Shown here: positions 18,007 through 25,602 of the stretch, in pieces
Layout of the letters: each line of letters opens with the position of its first letter
How positions within the stretch are numbered: position 1 is the stretch's first letter
Source: Candidatus Solibacter sp.
Lineage (GTDB): Bacteria; Acidobacteriota; Terriglobia; Bryobacterales; Bryobacteraceae
Direction: 5' to 3'
NCBI GenBank assembly: GCA_013822245.1
Contig: PNKE01000038.1
Span: forward strand, 1-62,580
DNA length: 62,580 bases
Translations under genes and position numbers: made by a program
Notes under the pieces: model-generated
Databases searched by the model: none
The model's input: only the letters and a program-made list of their open reading frames with translations
What the model was told of the DNA's origin: nothing

Positions 18007-18237
18007 GACCTCTTTTGATGCGCGCGCCCGCCCTCGCGCTGCCGGATTGTCCGCCTGCCTTCGCTCCTTCCCTGTGGCCTCCCGCATGGGCGCCGGCGCC
18101 TGGTCACAAATCCTGCTCGAATTTCGCACTCCTGTTTTCAATGTCTTATGCGGAAACCTGGCAATCCGCGCACCTCCCCCCCTCCTAGCTTCGTGTTCAA
18201 GGCTTGGACTGGATCCTCGCCGGAGAGGAGCAAAATC

Positions 18238-18282
18238 ATGGAAGACCCTATCATCGTGATCATCCCCCCCTTCTGGATGTAG
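18238..18282 (+). CDS. Possible 14-residue microprotein upstream of the CHAT operon
   Basis: GGAGAGGAG lies 6-14 bases before an ATG that opens MEDPIIVIIPPFWM then stop. The peptide is hydrophobic with a Pro-Pro-Phe-Trp ending. It lies in the 442-base gap between DUF2237 and the CHAT gene. A frame this short can occur by chance; a strong ribosome site and the odd sequence are the only support. A leader or signalling peptide is speculative. Confidence 0.3.
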   Translation: MEDPIIVIIPPFWM

Positions 18283-18364
18283 CCGTCTGGAGGTTCAGGC
18301 TCCCTTAGCCTGGACAGCGGATCATGAACACGTCACAACTTTAGTCCCCAACGGGGGATATCTC

Positions 18365-18373
18365 TGATATGAT
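18365..18373 (+). promoter_or_regulatory. Extended -10 promoter of the CHAT operon
   Basis: TGATATGAT matches an extended -10 (TGnTATAAT with one mismatch). No good -35 is seen at 17 bases upstream, so an activator or the ECF sigma encoded downstream could contribute. Transcription would begin near 18380, inside the dyad. Confidence 0.4.
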
Positions 18374-18408
18374 GCCTAGGAGTACTCATAGTAATGGTAC
18401 TCCTAGGC
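18374..18408. promoter_or_regulatory. Perfect 12-bp inverted repeat (operator or hairpin)
   Basis: GCCTAGGAGTAC (18374-18385) and GTACTCCTAGGC (18397-18408) are exact reverse complements separated by 11 bases. No T-run follows, so it is not a standard terminator. It overlaps the predicted transcription start and lies 40 bases before the CHAT start codon, a natural place for a repressor operator or a 5' RNA hairpin. Confidence 0.7.
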
Positions 18409-18448
18409 CATTCGGGCAGATGACCAGCATGCACTGACCGGATCAATC

Positions 18449-20890
18449 ATGTCTCTTCGTATACTCCGGGCGCGTCGGCTGCTGTTGGCTGCCCTGCTCG
18501 TTTGGGCGGCCAATGGAGGGGCTTCGTCCGCGGAGTCCGCGCCGGCGCTGGAGAAAAAGGCCGCCGGGCTGTTCAGCGCCGCCAGGTACGCCGATGCGGA
18601 AGCGCTGTTCCGCTCGGCGCGCGAATCCGTGAGCGGCCATACCGGCCATCAGGTTTACCTGCGGCTGACCTCCAACATCGCCGGCTGCCGTTATGCCCAA
18701 TTTGACTACCAGGGCGCGGTGGCGCTCTATCAGGAAGTGCGGGACAAGGCGCTTGCCTTCGGCGAATTCGAAACCGCCGGCGTCGCTCTGATCAACCTCT
18801 CCAGCGTCTACTCCTCGCTCTGGGAGCCCGACGCCTCCGACGCGTCCATCCGCGAGGCCGCTCTTCATCTGAAATCCAACAGCCGGTTCTATGCCGTTCT
18901 CAAGGCGCAGGAGTCCGCCATGCAGGCCCGCCGGTTCAACCGCCCCGCCGCCCTCCGCGCCGCCCGTGAAGCCGTGGATGCCGCCGACGCCAGGGGCGAC
19001 AACTGCCTCGTCGCCCAGGTCTGGAACCGGATCGGCCTGATGGCCCTGGCAATGAACTCCATGGTCGAGGCCGAGGCTCATCTGACCGAGGCTTTGAGGT
19101 TGCGGCGGCTGCATAAGCTGCCGATGCTCGAATCCAGCTACCGCTCGCTGGCCCGGCTGCGGCTCGCCCAGGGCCGCCCCGATGACGCCTTGCATCTGCT
19201 CCGCTCGGCCGAATCCGCCCGCACTGTCGCCCCAACGCGTTCCGCCCCCTGGGCCTGGGAAGCCGACCGCGCCGCCGTCCTCGCCGCCGCCGGCCTCTCT
19301 GCCCAGGCGCGGCTCAGCTACCGGCGTTCCATCGAACAGGCCCGCGCCTTCCGTTCGGCTGTGCTGCCGGTTCAGTCCGCGGTGCTCGCCAGCGAGGTCT
19401 CCGCCGCGCAGATCGCCGGCGAATACGCACTGCTGCTGTCCCAGGACGCCCCTGTCGGCCAGCCTTCGGCAGCCGCGCGCGAGTCCCTCCAAGTCCTTGA
19501 AACCGCACGCGACGAAGCCTTCCAGGCCGACCTCATTCAATCCGCCTGGCGGCAGAGAATCCTCGGCGGCGGTTATGCCCGCGCCCTTTCGATGCTCCGC
19601 TCCGCTGAAGCCGGGCTTCTGGTCAGCACCGGCGCCTCTTCCCAGGCCCTCGCCAGGAAATGGCGCTCCGAGGTCGCCAAGCAGGAGGCCCGCATGGGCG
19701 CCTTCGTCCGGCGCTCCGCCAACCCGGACGGCCGGCCCGGGCTCCCCAAGGCCCCGCCCGCCGGCGAAGTCTGGCTCAGTTTCAAGACGGGCGACCGCGG
19801 CGGTCTCCTTTGGATCATGTCCGGCCGCGGCGTCCGCATCGTCCCCATTCCCTCAACCGCCGAAATCACCCGTCTGTCGGCTCGGCTTCGACATGCCATC
19901 AGCCACGACCACCCCTGGCAGCAACCCGCCGCCGATCTCCACGACGCCCTGTTCACTCATCTCACCCCAGCCGAATCCGCCAAACCGCACTGGCGGCTCT
20001 CTCTCGACGGCCCCCTTCACGAAATCCCCTTCGCCGCCCTCGCCGCGCCCTCGCCTTCAGGCCGGCGTCCGCTGATTCTTGACCACACCCTCACCGTCAC
20101 CCCTTCCCTGCTTCACAATCCCCCCGAAGCCGTCCCGGTCAACCGTCGCTTTGTCGGCGTCGGCGATGCCATCTACAACCTCGCCGACTCCCGCCTGCCC
20201 CGCCCAGCCGGACGCGCCTTCCCCTGGTTCGCGCTCGGCGCCGCCGCCCGCACCGGTTCCGAGTGGGACCTGCCCCGCCTGCCCGGCTCGGCCCGCGAAC
20301 TCCAGTCCGTCGCCGGCGTCCTCGATTCCGCCGGAATCGATTGCCGCCTTCTCACTGGCGCCGGCGCCTCCATCGCCGCCGTCTCCCGCGAACTCGCCCA
20401 GCCGCCCTCGATCCTCCATTTCGCCGCCCACATCCTGGCCGCCCCGGACTCCGGCTCGGCCGTCGCCCTCTCGCATTCATCCCCCGGCGGCGCACGCACC
20501 ATCATCCGCCCAGGCGAGGTGTTCATCGCCCTTAGCCGGTCCGGCGCCGGCGCCCAATTGCTATCGTCCACCTCCGTGGCCGCCTCCTTGCGCGCCGACA
20601 ACTCCCTGGTCGTTCTCAGCGGATGCGGCAGCGCCAGCGGCGCCATCCTGCCCGGCGTCGGCTTTCAGGGTATGGCCAGAGCCTGGCTCGCCGCCCGCGC
20701 CCGCTCATTCCTCGGCAGCCTCTGGGCCCAACCCGACTCCGCCGAACCCTTCTTTCTGGCCTTCTACCAGGCCCTCACCCGGAATCACGACTTTCGAACC
20801 GCATTGCAGGCCGCACAGACGGCCATGTTAAAACAGAGCGATTGGCGCAACCGGCCCCGCCACTGGGCGGGCTGGAGATTAGTGGGATAA
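18449..20890 (+). CDS. Exported TPR-CHAT (caspase-like) protease
   Basis: An 813-aa protein. Residues 1-28 look like a signal peptide (RRLLLAALLVWAANGGASSA). Residues about 30-400 are TPR-like helical repeats (AAGLFSAARYADAEALFRSA and successors). The C-terminal CHAT domain (about 500-813) shows LHFAAH with H661 as the likely catalytic histidine and VLSGCGSA with C726 as the nucleophile, plus the usual ending where a helix and HWAGWRLVG close the domain. CHAT peptidases are caspase relatives that cleave specific partner proteins. Here the ECF sigma gene starts 25 bases downstream and an anti-sigma gene follows, so a role in regulated proteolysis is likely. The extracytoplasmic location is inferred from the leader. 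Confidence 0.85.
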   Translation: MSLRILRARRLLLAALLVWAANGGASSAESAPALEKKAAGLFSAARYADAEALFRSARESVSGHTGHQVYLRLTSNIAGCRYAQFDYQGAVALYQEVRDKALAFGEFETAGVALINLSSVYSSLWEPDASDASIREAALHLKSNSRFYAVLKAQESAMQARRFNRPAALRAAREAVDAADARGDNCLVAQVWNRIGLMALAMNSMVEAEAHLTEALRLRRLHKLPMLESSYRSLARLRLAQGRPDDALHLLRSAESARTVAPTRSAPWAWEADRAAVLAAAGLSAQARLSYRRSIEQARAFRSAVLPVQSAVLASEVSAAQIAGEYALLLSQDAPVGQPSAAARESLQVLETARDEAFQADLIQSAWRQRILGGGYARALSMLRSAEAGLLVSTGASSQALARKWRSEVAKQEARMGAFVRRSANPDGRPGLPKAPPAGEVWLSFKTGDRGGLLWIMSGRGVRIVPIPSTAEITRLSARLRHAISHDHPWQQPAADLHDALFTHLTPAESAKPHWRLSLDGPLHEIPFAALAAPSPSGRRPLILDHTLTVTPSLLHNPPEAVPVNRRFVGVGDAIYNLADSRLPRPAGRAFPWFALGAAARTGSEWDLPRLPGSARELQSVAGVLDSAGIDCRLLTGAGASIAAVSRELAQPPSILHFAAHILAAPDSGSAVALSHSSPGGARTIIRPGEVFIALSRSGAGAQLLSSTSVAASLRADNSLVVLSGCGSASGAILPGVGFQGMARAWLAARARSFLGSLWAQPDSAEPFFLAFYQALTRNHDFRTALQAAQTAMLKQSDWRNRPRHWAGWRLVG

Positions 20891-20915
20891 GAGTTCGAGG
20901 AAGCGAGAGAACCCA

Positions 20916-21602
20916 ATGGAAGACCTGATCCCCGGCGATCCCGGACCTCCCGGGCGCCGGCCGCACGACCTTTCCGCCAACCCCTCCGCCGCTGAGGACA
21001 ATCTACAATGGGGCCACCTCGTCGAGCGCATCCGCTCCGGCGATCAATCCTCCGTCGAGGAGCTCTATGGGATCTTCGGGCGCGGCATCCGCTACTACCT
21101 CTGCCGCCACCTCGGCGCCCAGGAACTCGACGACAAGGTCCATGACACTTTCGTCGTCGTTCTCCAGGCCATCCGCAACGGCAGCCTCCGCGAACCCGAC
21201 CGCCTCATGGGCTTTGTCAGAACCGTCGTCCGCCGCCAGGTCGCCTCCTTCATCGAGGAGGCCGTCCAGGTCCGCAAGGACCAGGCGGGCATGGAAATCG
21301 GCGGTTCCATCCCTGACGCCGCCCTGAGCCCCGAACGCCGCGTGATCAACGACGAACGCTCACGCATCATGTATGAGATCCTCAAGGGTATCTCGAAGCG
21401 CGACCGCGAGATCCTCACCCGCTTCTATCTCTACGAACAGAGCGTCGAGCAGATCTGCGCCGAAATGCGGCTCAGCGAAACCCAGTTCCGGCTACTGAAG
21501 TCCCGCGCCAAGGCCCGTTTTGGCGAACTTGGCAGAAAACGCGTTTCCCGGGGTCCGCGGATCGGCAATTTCTTGAGAAAAGCTACCGGCGCCGGGCACT
21601 AG
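20916..21602 (+). CDS. ECF-type RNA polymerase sigma factor
   Basis: A 228-aa sigma-70-family protein. The sigma-2 region covers residues about 35-100 (ELYGIFGRGIRYYLCRHLG, DDKVHDTFVVVLQAI, LMGFVRTVVRRQVASF), and the sigma-4 helix-turn-helix about 150-200 (KRDREILTRFYLYEQSVEQI, RLSETQFRLLKSRAKARF). There is no sigma-3 domain, as in ECF factors. The N-terminal 25 residues are Pro-rich. It lies between the CHAT protease and the membrane anti-sigma genes, 25 bases after the former, so it is probably controlled by both. Confidence 0.9.
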   Translation: MEDLIPGDPGPPGRRPHDLSANPSAAEDNLQWGHLVERIRSGDQSSVEELYGIFGRGIRYYLCRHLGAQELDDKVHDTFVVVLQAIRNGSLREPDRLMGFVRTVVRRQVASFIEEAVQVRKDQAGMEIGGSIPDAALSPERRVINDERSRIMYEILKGISKRDREILTRFYLYEQSVEQICAEMRLSETQFRLLKSRAKARFGELGRKRVSRGPRIGNFLRKATGAGH

Positions 21603-21697
21603 AATGGTGGAGAGATTACCACTCCTTCACGTTGATACTGTTCCCGGCGGCGCCGGCGGCGCTCATTCGCCTCTGCGCCACGGGATTTGGAGGACGC

Positions 21698-22390
21698 ATG
21701 TCTGAGCTTTCGCCGGAAGACGAACGAAGGCCCGAGGATCTTCTAACCCGAAGATCCAACGCCGCCTGTCTGTCTGAAACCGAACTGGAGGACTTCCTGC
21801 ACAACCGGTTGTCCGGCGCCACCAGGGAGTGCGTCGAGGAGCACCTGCTCGTCTGCCCGGCCTGTCTCGAACGCGTCGAGGAGGAAGAGCAGTTTGCCGC
21901 CTCCTTCCGCACCGCTGCCCGCAGGATCGAGGACGAGAGCCTGAAGGCCGCCTTCGACGGGCCCCGGCCCGGCGCATGGGCGCGTCTCGGCGCCTGGCTG
22001 AAGAGGCCTTTCGGCTTGGGCGTCGGGCTGGCTTTCGTCGGCGCCGCGGCCTTGCTGACCCTGGCCGTCGCTCCGTCGCTGCACACACAGCCGGCCATGG
22101 AGATCACCCTGCGCGCCGAGCGCGGCCTGGCCGCCGCGGCGGGCCCCTCGGCCGAGGCCGGACGTCCGCTGAGGCTCAATCTCGATGCCGCCGGGCTTCC
22201 GGGCCAGACCCTGGAGCTTGAACTGGCGACGATGAACAACTCCGTCTTGCTGGAATCCCAAGGCTTGGCCACCGGCAACATCATCGGCTGGGAACTGGGC
22301 CGCGGCCTCGACGCCGGCACCTATTGGGTGAGAATCTACCATCCACCCGAAAACACGCTTCTGCGCGAGTTTGCCCTCAACGTGAAGTAG
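21698..22390 (+). CDS. Membrane-anchored zinc-finger anti-sigma factor
   Basis: A 230-aa protein. The N-terminal cytoplasmic part carries H49-x3-C53-x2-C56 (EEHLLVCPACLE), the zinc anti-sigma (zf-HC2) motif. A single membrane segment spans about 105-127 (FGLGVGLAFVGAAALLTLAVA). The remaining 100 residues form a beta-rich extracytoplasmic domain ending in TYWVRIYHPPENTLLREFAL. I chose the ATG at 21698; the longer reading lacks a good ribosome site. ZAS proteins bind and silence the cognate ECF sigma encoded just upstream. The extracytoplasmic domain is a plausible target for the exported CHAT protease, but that is inference. Confidence 0.82.
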   Translation: MSELSPEDERRPEDLLTRRSNAACLSETELEDFLHNRLSGATRECVEEHLLVCPACLERVEEEEQFAASFRTAARRIEDESLKAAFDGPRPGAWARLGAWLKRPFGLGVGLAFVGAAALLTLAVAPSLHTQPAMEITLRAERGLAAAAGPSAEAGRPLRLNLDAAGLPGQTLELELATMNNSVLLESQGLATGNIIGWELGRGLDAGTYWVRIYHPPENTLLREFALNVK

Positions 22391-22423
22391 GGCCGGGACG
22401 GACGGACGGACGGCGATACTGAT

Positions 22424-22704
22424 TCAAAAGCGCAAAGGCCCGGCGGCGCGGCTCCAATCGCCCGGGGAACTCGCATGGCGTGGGCGCCGGAGCGAGTCCG
22501 TTTTGCGCGTGTTGCTCAAAAGCGCAAAGGCCGCTCCGGCGCGGCTCCAATCGCCCGGGGAACTCGCATGGCGTGGGCGCCGGAGCGAGTCCGTTTTGCG
22601 CGTGTTGCTCAAAAGCGCAAAGGCCCGGCGGCGGGCGCCAAAACAAAGAGGAACAGGCCACCGAAGGGTCCCGCCGCCGAGGTCCGTTTTGCGCGTGTTG
22701 CTCA
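22424..22704. repeat. 93-bp-period tandem repeat
   Basis: Three copies of the TTTGCGC core begin at 22502, 22595 and 22688, exactly 93 bases apart, and the left parts (starting TCAAAAGCGCAAAGG) begin at 22424, 22516 and 22609. Units 1 and 2 are nearly identical; unit 3 has a divergent middle. Each of the first two junctions pairs TTTGCGC with a GCGCAAA 13 bases later, forming a hairpin. The last copy ends on the stop codon of the ACT-domain gene. A GGAC/GGACG run (22395-22412) precedes it. No coding role is convincing. Confidence 0.85.
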
Positions 22705-23364
22705 GAAGAGCCTCTTGCTCAACCTGTCCACGGTGAACTTGGCCGTGTCGGCCACCGCCATCACCGTCATCACCCCCGCCTGCACCGGATCGGTCACCAC
22801 CAGATCCGCCGCTTCCGGCACGCTTCCGGCCATGTTCAGGCTCACCACCAGCAACCCCTGCGCCCGGACTTCCCTGACCGCCTTCTCGATCTCGCCGCCC
22901 ATCAACGATCCGGCCAGCACCAGCGCCTTCGCCCGCGGCAATCTGGCCACGGCCCTGACGGCGTCGGCCAGCGGCTGTTCGCCGACCAGCGGAATGGTGT
23001 CCACCGAGATATGTTCGCCGCGGATATTGTGCCGGTCCGCCTCGCTGATGGCTCCAATGGCCACCTGGCCCACCTGCGCCCCGCCGCCGATAATGATGAT
23101 GCGCTTGCCGTAGACCTTCTGCAGGCTCTTTTCAGCCGAGGCCGACCGCACCTCCGGCATCGCCGAAAGCTCCGCCATCAGCGCATCGCTCGCCCCTTCA
23201 AGCTCGACTTCAAAGTAGATTCGCGAGCAGCCGGGTTGGGGGCTGGACAGCATCTCGACCAGCGTGATGTTGCCCTGGTGCGAGGCGATGACGCCGGTGA
23301 GGCGGTGCAGCGCGCCGGGCTCGTCCCGGACTTCAAGCACGATGCCTGTGCGCTCTGCCGCCAC
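22702..23364 (-). CDS. ACT domain / DUF5612 protein
   Basis: A 220-aa protein. Residues 1-75 are an ACT domain (GIVLEVRDEPGALHRLTGVI), a small-molecule sensor fold often binding amino acids. Residues 85-220 match DUF5612 (YGKRIIIIGGGAQVGQVA, EADRHNIRGEHISVDTIP, ALVLAGSLMGGEIEKAV), a Rossmann-like region. The function is unknown, probably amino-acid-responsive. Its stop lies at the edge of the 93-bp repeat, and it is six bases downstream of the KdsC-like gene. Confidence 0.8.
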   Translation of the reverse strand: MAAERTGIVLEVRDEPGALHRLTGVIASHQGNITLVEMLSSPQPGCSRIYFEVELEGASDALMAELSAMPEVRSASAEKSLQKVYGKRIIIIGGGAQVGQVAIGAISEADRHNIRGEHISVDTIPLVGEQPLADAVRAVARLPRAKALVLAGSLMGGEIEKAVREVRAQGLLVVSLNMAGSVPEAADLVVTDPVQAGVMTVMAVADTAKFTVDRLSKRLF

Positions 23365-23370
23365 GTTGAA

Positions 23371-23925
23371 TTAATACTCCACTTCGTAGTGGTCCAGCAC
23401 CTTTTGCCAAAGGCCCTGGGCCTTGAGGATCACTTCGGTGATGTCGCGCAGCGCCCCGCTGCCGCCCGGCACGGCGGTGACGTAATGCGCCATCGCCTTC
23501 ACCTCGGGCTTGGCGTTGGCCGTGGCCACGGCCAGCCCGGCGCGCTTCATGAGGATGCAATCGGTCAGGTCGTCGCCCACATAGGCGATCTCCTGGGGGT
23601 CGAATCCGGACTTTTCCAGGATCTCCTGGAACAGCGGCAGTTTGTCGGTATGGCCCATGTGGACATACGACATGTGGCTGGACCGCGCCCGCTCGGCCGT
23701 CGCCTCCGAGACGCGGCCCGAAATCAGGCCGGTCTGGAAGCCGTAGCGGTGCAGCCATTGGAGAGCGATGCCGTCCTGGGAATCGAACAGCTTCACTTCA
23801 AACAGCCCGCCGGCGGGGTTGGGGACGTGAAAGTACTTGCCGTCGGTGAGGACGCCGTCCACGTCCATGAGAACGAGCTTGACGCGCTTTGCCCGCGCGT
23901 CAAGCTCAAGGTTGTCGACTACCAT
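23371..23925 (-). CDS. kdsC: KDO-8-phosphate phosphatase-like HAD enzyme
   Basis: A 184-aa HAD phosphatase of the KdsC/YrbI type. Motif I is VLMDVDGVLTDG (two catalytic Asp), motif II TGLISGR, motif III TDKL and motif IV YVGDDLTD. There is no cap domain, as in tetrameric KdsC. It would hydrolyse KDO-8-phosphate in lipopolysaccharide core synthesis. Neighbours are not other KDO genes, so a sugar-nucleotide phosphatase of related specificity cannot be excluded. The downstream ACT gene is six bases away. Confidence 0.82.
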   Translation of the reverse strand: MVVDNLELDARAKRVKLVLMDVDGVLTDGKYFHVPNPAGGLFEVKLFDSQDGIALQWLHRYGFQTGLISGRVSEATAERARSSHMSYVHMGHTDKLPLFQEILEKSGFDPQEIAYVGDDLTDCILMKRAGLAVATANAKPEVKAMAHYVTAVPGGSGALRDITEVILKAQGLWQKVLDHYEVEY

Positions 23926-23943
23926 CGTTGATTTAATTCCTGC

Positions 23944-25401
23944 CTAGACAGTATACGTGCTGGCGCTGACGTTGCCGCCCTTGCCGGTCCAATTGGTATG
24001 GGAGAACTCGCCGCGCGGACGGTCGGTGCGCTCGTAGGTATGGGCGCCGAAGTAGTCGCGCTGGGCCTGCAAGAGGTTCGCCGGCAGGCGGGCCGAGCGG
24101 TAGCCGTCGTAGAAGGCCAGCGCGGTGGTGAAGGCCGGAACCGGCACGCCGTTGATGACGGCCTGGGAGACGACGCGGCGCCAGGAGTCCTGGCAACGGG
24201 CGACGACGCCGTTGAAGTACTCGTCCAGCAGCAGGTTCTTGAGGTCGGGGCAGCGGTCGAAGGCTTCCTTGATCTGTCCGAGGAAGACCGAGCGGATGAT
24301 GCAGCCGCCGCGCCAAACCATGGCGATGTTGCCGTAGCTCAGGTTCCAGTTGTATTCCTTGGCGGCTTCCTTCATCAGCATGAAGCCCTGGGCGTAGCTG
24401 ACCAGCTTGGACGCCAGCAGCGCCTGGCGGATGTCCTCGACCCATTGGGCCTTGTCGCCTTCGAGCTTGGCCTTGGGGCCGGCCAGGAGTTTGGCGGCTT
24501 CGACGCGTTCGTCTTTGAGAGCCGACAGGCAGCGGGCATAGACGGCCTCGCCGATGAGGGTGACCGGGATGCCGAGGTCGAGCGAACTGACCGTGGTCCA
24601 CTTGCCGGTGCCCTTCTGGCCGGCGGTGTCGAGGATATAGTCGACCACGGCTTCGCCCTTCTCGTCGCGGTAGCCGAGGATGTCGCGGGTGATTTCGATG
24701 AGGTAGCTGTCGAGTTCGCCCTGATTCCATTCGGCGAAGACCTGGTGCATCTCGTCGTTCGACATGCCGAGGCCTTCCTTCATGAGCTGGTAGGCTTCGC
24801 AGATCAGTTGCATGTCGCCGTACTCGATGCCGTTGTGGGTCATCTTGACGTAGTGGCCGGCGCCGTCATCGCCGATCCAGTCGCAGCACGGCTCGCCGGC
24901 CGGGGTCTTGGCGCAGATGGCCTGGAAGATGTCCTTCACCAGGGGCCAGGCTTCGGGGCTGCCGCCGGGCATGATGGAGGGGCCGAAACGGGCGCCTTCC
25001 TCGCCGCCGGAGACGCCGGTGCCGATGTAGAGCAGGCCCTTGTCCTTGAGGTATCTGGTGCGGCGGATGGTATCGGGGAAGTGGGAGTTGCCGCCGTCGA
25101 TGATGAGGTCGCCGGGTTCGAGGTAGGGCAGGAGGGTTTCGATGAAATCGTCCACCGCCTTGCCGGCCTTCACCATCAGCATGATCTTGCGCGGGCGCTT
25201 GAGCAGGCCGATCATCTCCTCGATCGAGTGCGCGCCGATAATGGTGTCGCGGCCCTTGGCGGCGTCGTTGAGAAACTCGTCCACCTTGGAGGTGGTGCGG
25301 TTGTACGCCACCACGGTGTAGCCGTGGTCGTTCATGTTGAGGATCAGGTTCTGGCCCATGACCGCGAGGCCAATAAGGGCGATGTCAGCCTTTGGTTCCA
25401 T
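23944..25401 (-). CDS. gnd: 6-phosphogluconate dehydrogenase, decarboxylating
   Basis: A 485-aa enzyme of the oxidative pentose-phosphate pathway, making ribulose-5-phosphate and NADPH. The NADP fold is at the start (ALIGLAVMGQNLILNM), followed by GVSGGEEGARFGPSIMPGG, the catalytic KMTHNGIEYGDMQ lysine region, and the WTTVSSLDLGIPVTLI helix domain. The ending FSHTNWTGKGG is standard. I start at the ATG 25401 (MEPKADIAL). It is 18 bases upstream of the KdsC-like gene. Confidence 0.96.
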   Translation of the reverse strand: MEPKADIALIGLAVMGQNLILNMNDHGYTVVAYNRTTSKVDEFLNDAAKGRDTIIGAHSIEEMIGLLKRPRKIMLMVKAGKAVDDFIETLLPYLEPGDLIIDGGNSHFPDTIRRTRYLKDKGLLYIGTGVSGGEEGARFGPSIMPGGSPEAWPLVKDIFQAICAKTPAGEPCCDWIGDDGAGHYVKMTHNGIEYGDMQLICEAYQLMKEGLGMSNDEMHQVFAEWNQGELDSYLIEITRDILGYRDEKGEAVVDYILDTAGQKGTGKWTTVSSLDLGIPVTLIGEAVYARCLSALKDERVEAAKLLAGPKAKLEGDKAQWVEDIRQALLASKLVSYAQGFMLMKEAAKEYNWNLSYGNIAMVWRGGCIIRSVFLGQIKEAFDRCPDLKNLLLDEYFNGVVARCQDSWRRVVSQAVINGVPVPAFTTALAFYDGYRSARLPANLLQAQRDYFGAHTYERTDRPRGEFSHTNWTGKGGNVSASTYTV

Positions 25402-25602
25402 CTGTGTGCTCCTGTCGGGTAGTAAAGAAAAATCGCCGGGCGAAGATGCCGGCCAGGGAGGCGCCACCGCCTCCATCCGGGCTCAACCGCGAGGGGTTTC
25501 CGGCAACGGCGCTCGAGCGGGACGGCGCGCTCCTCGCAATCCGTATAAAAGACGCCAAGCTCCCTTATATCATACGATAGACTGCCTGCATCGACGTGCA
25601 AC

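Noticed and set aside
22377-22661. Minus-strand protein encoded by the 93-bp repeat
   Set aside because: The frame exists only because a 93-base unit is a multiple of three; the protein is itself a repeat with no ribosome site.
22424-22704. CRISPR array
   Set aside because: Only about three units, each 93 bases with no short repeat/unique spacer alternation, and no cas gene nearby.
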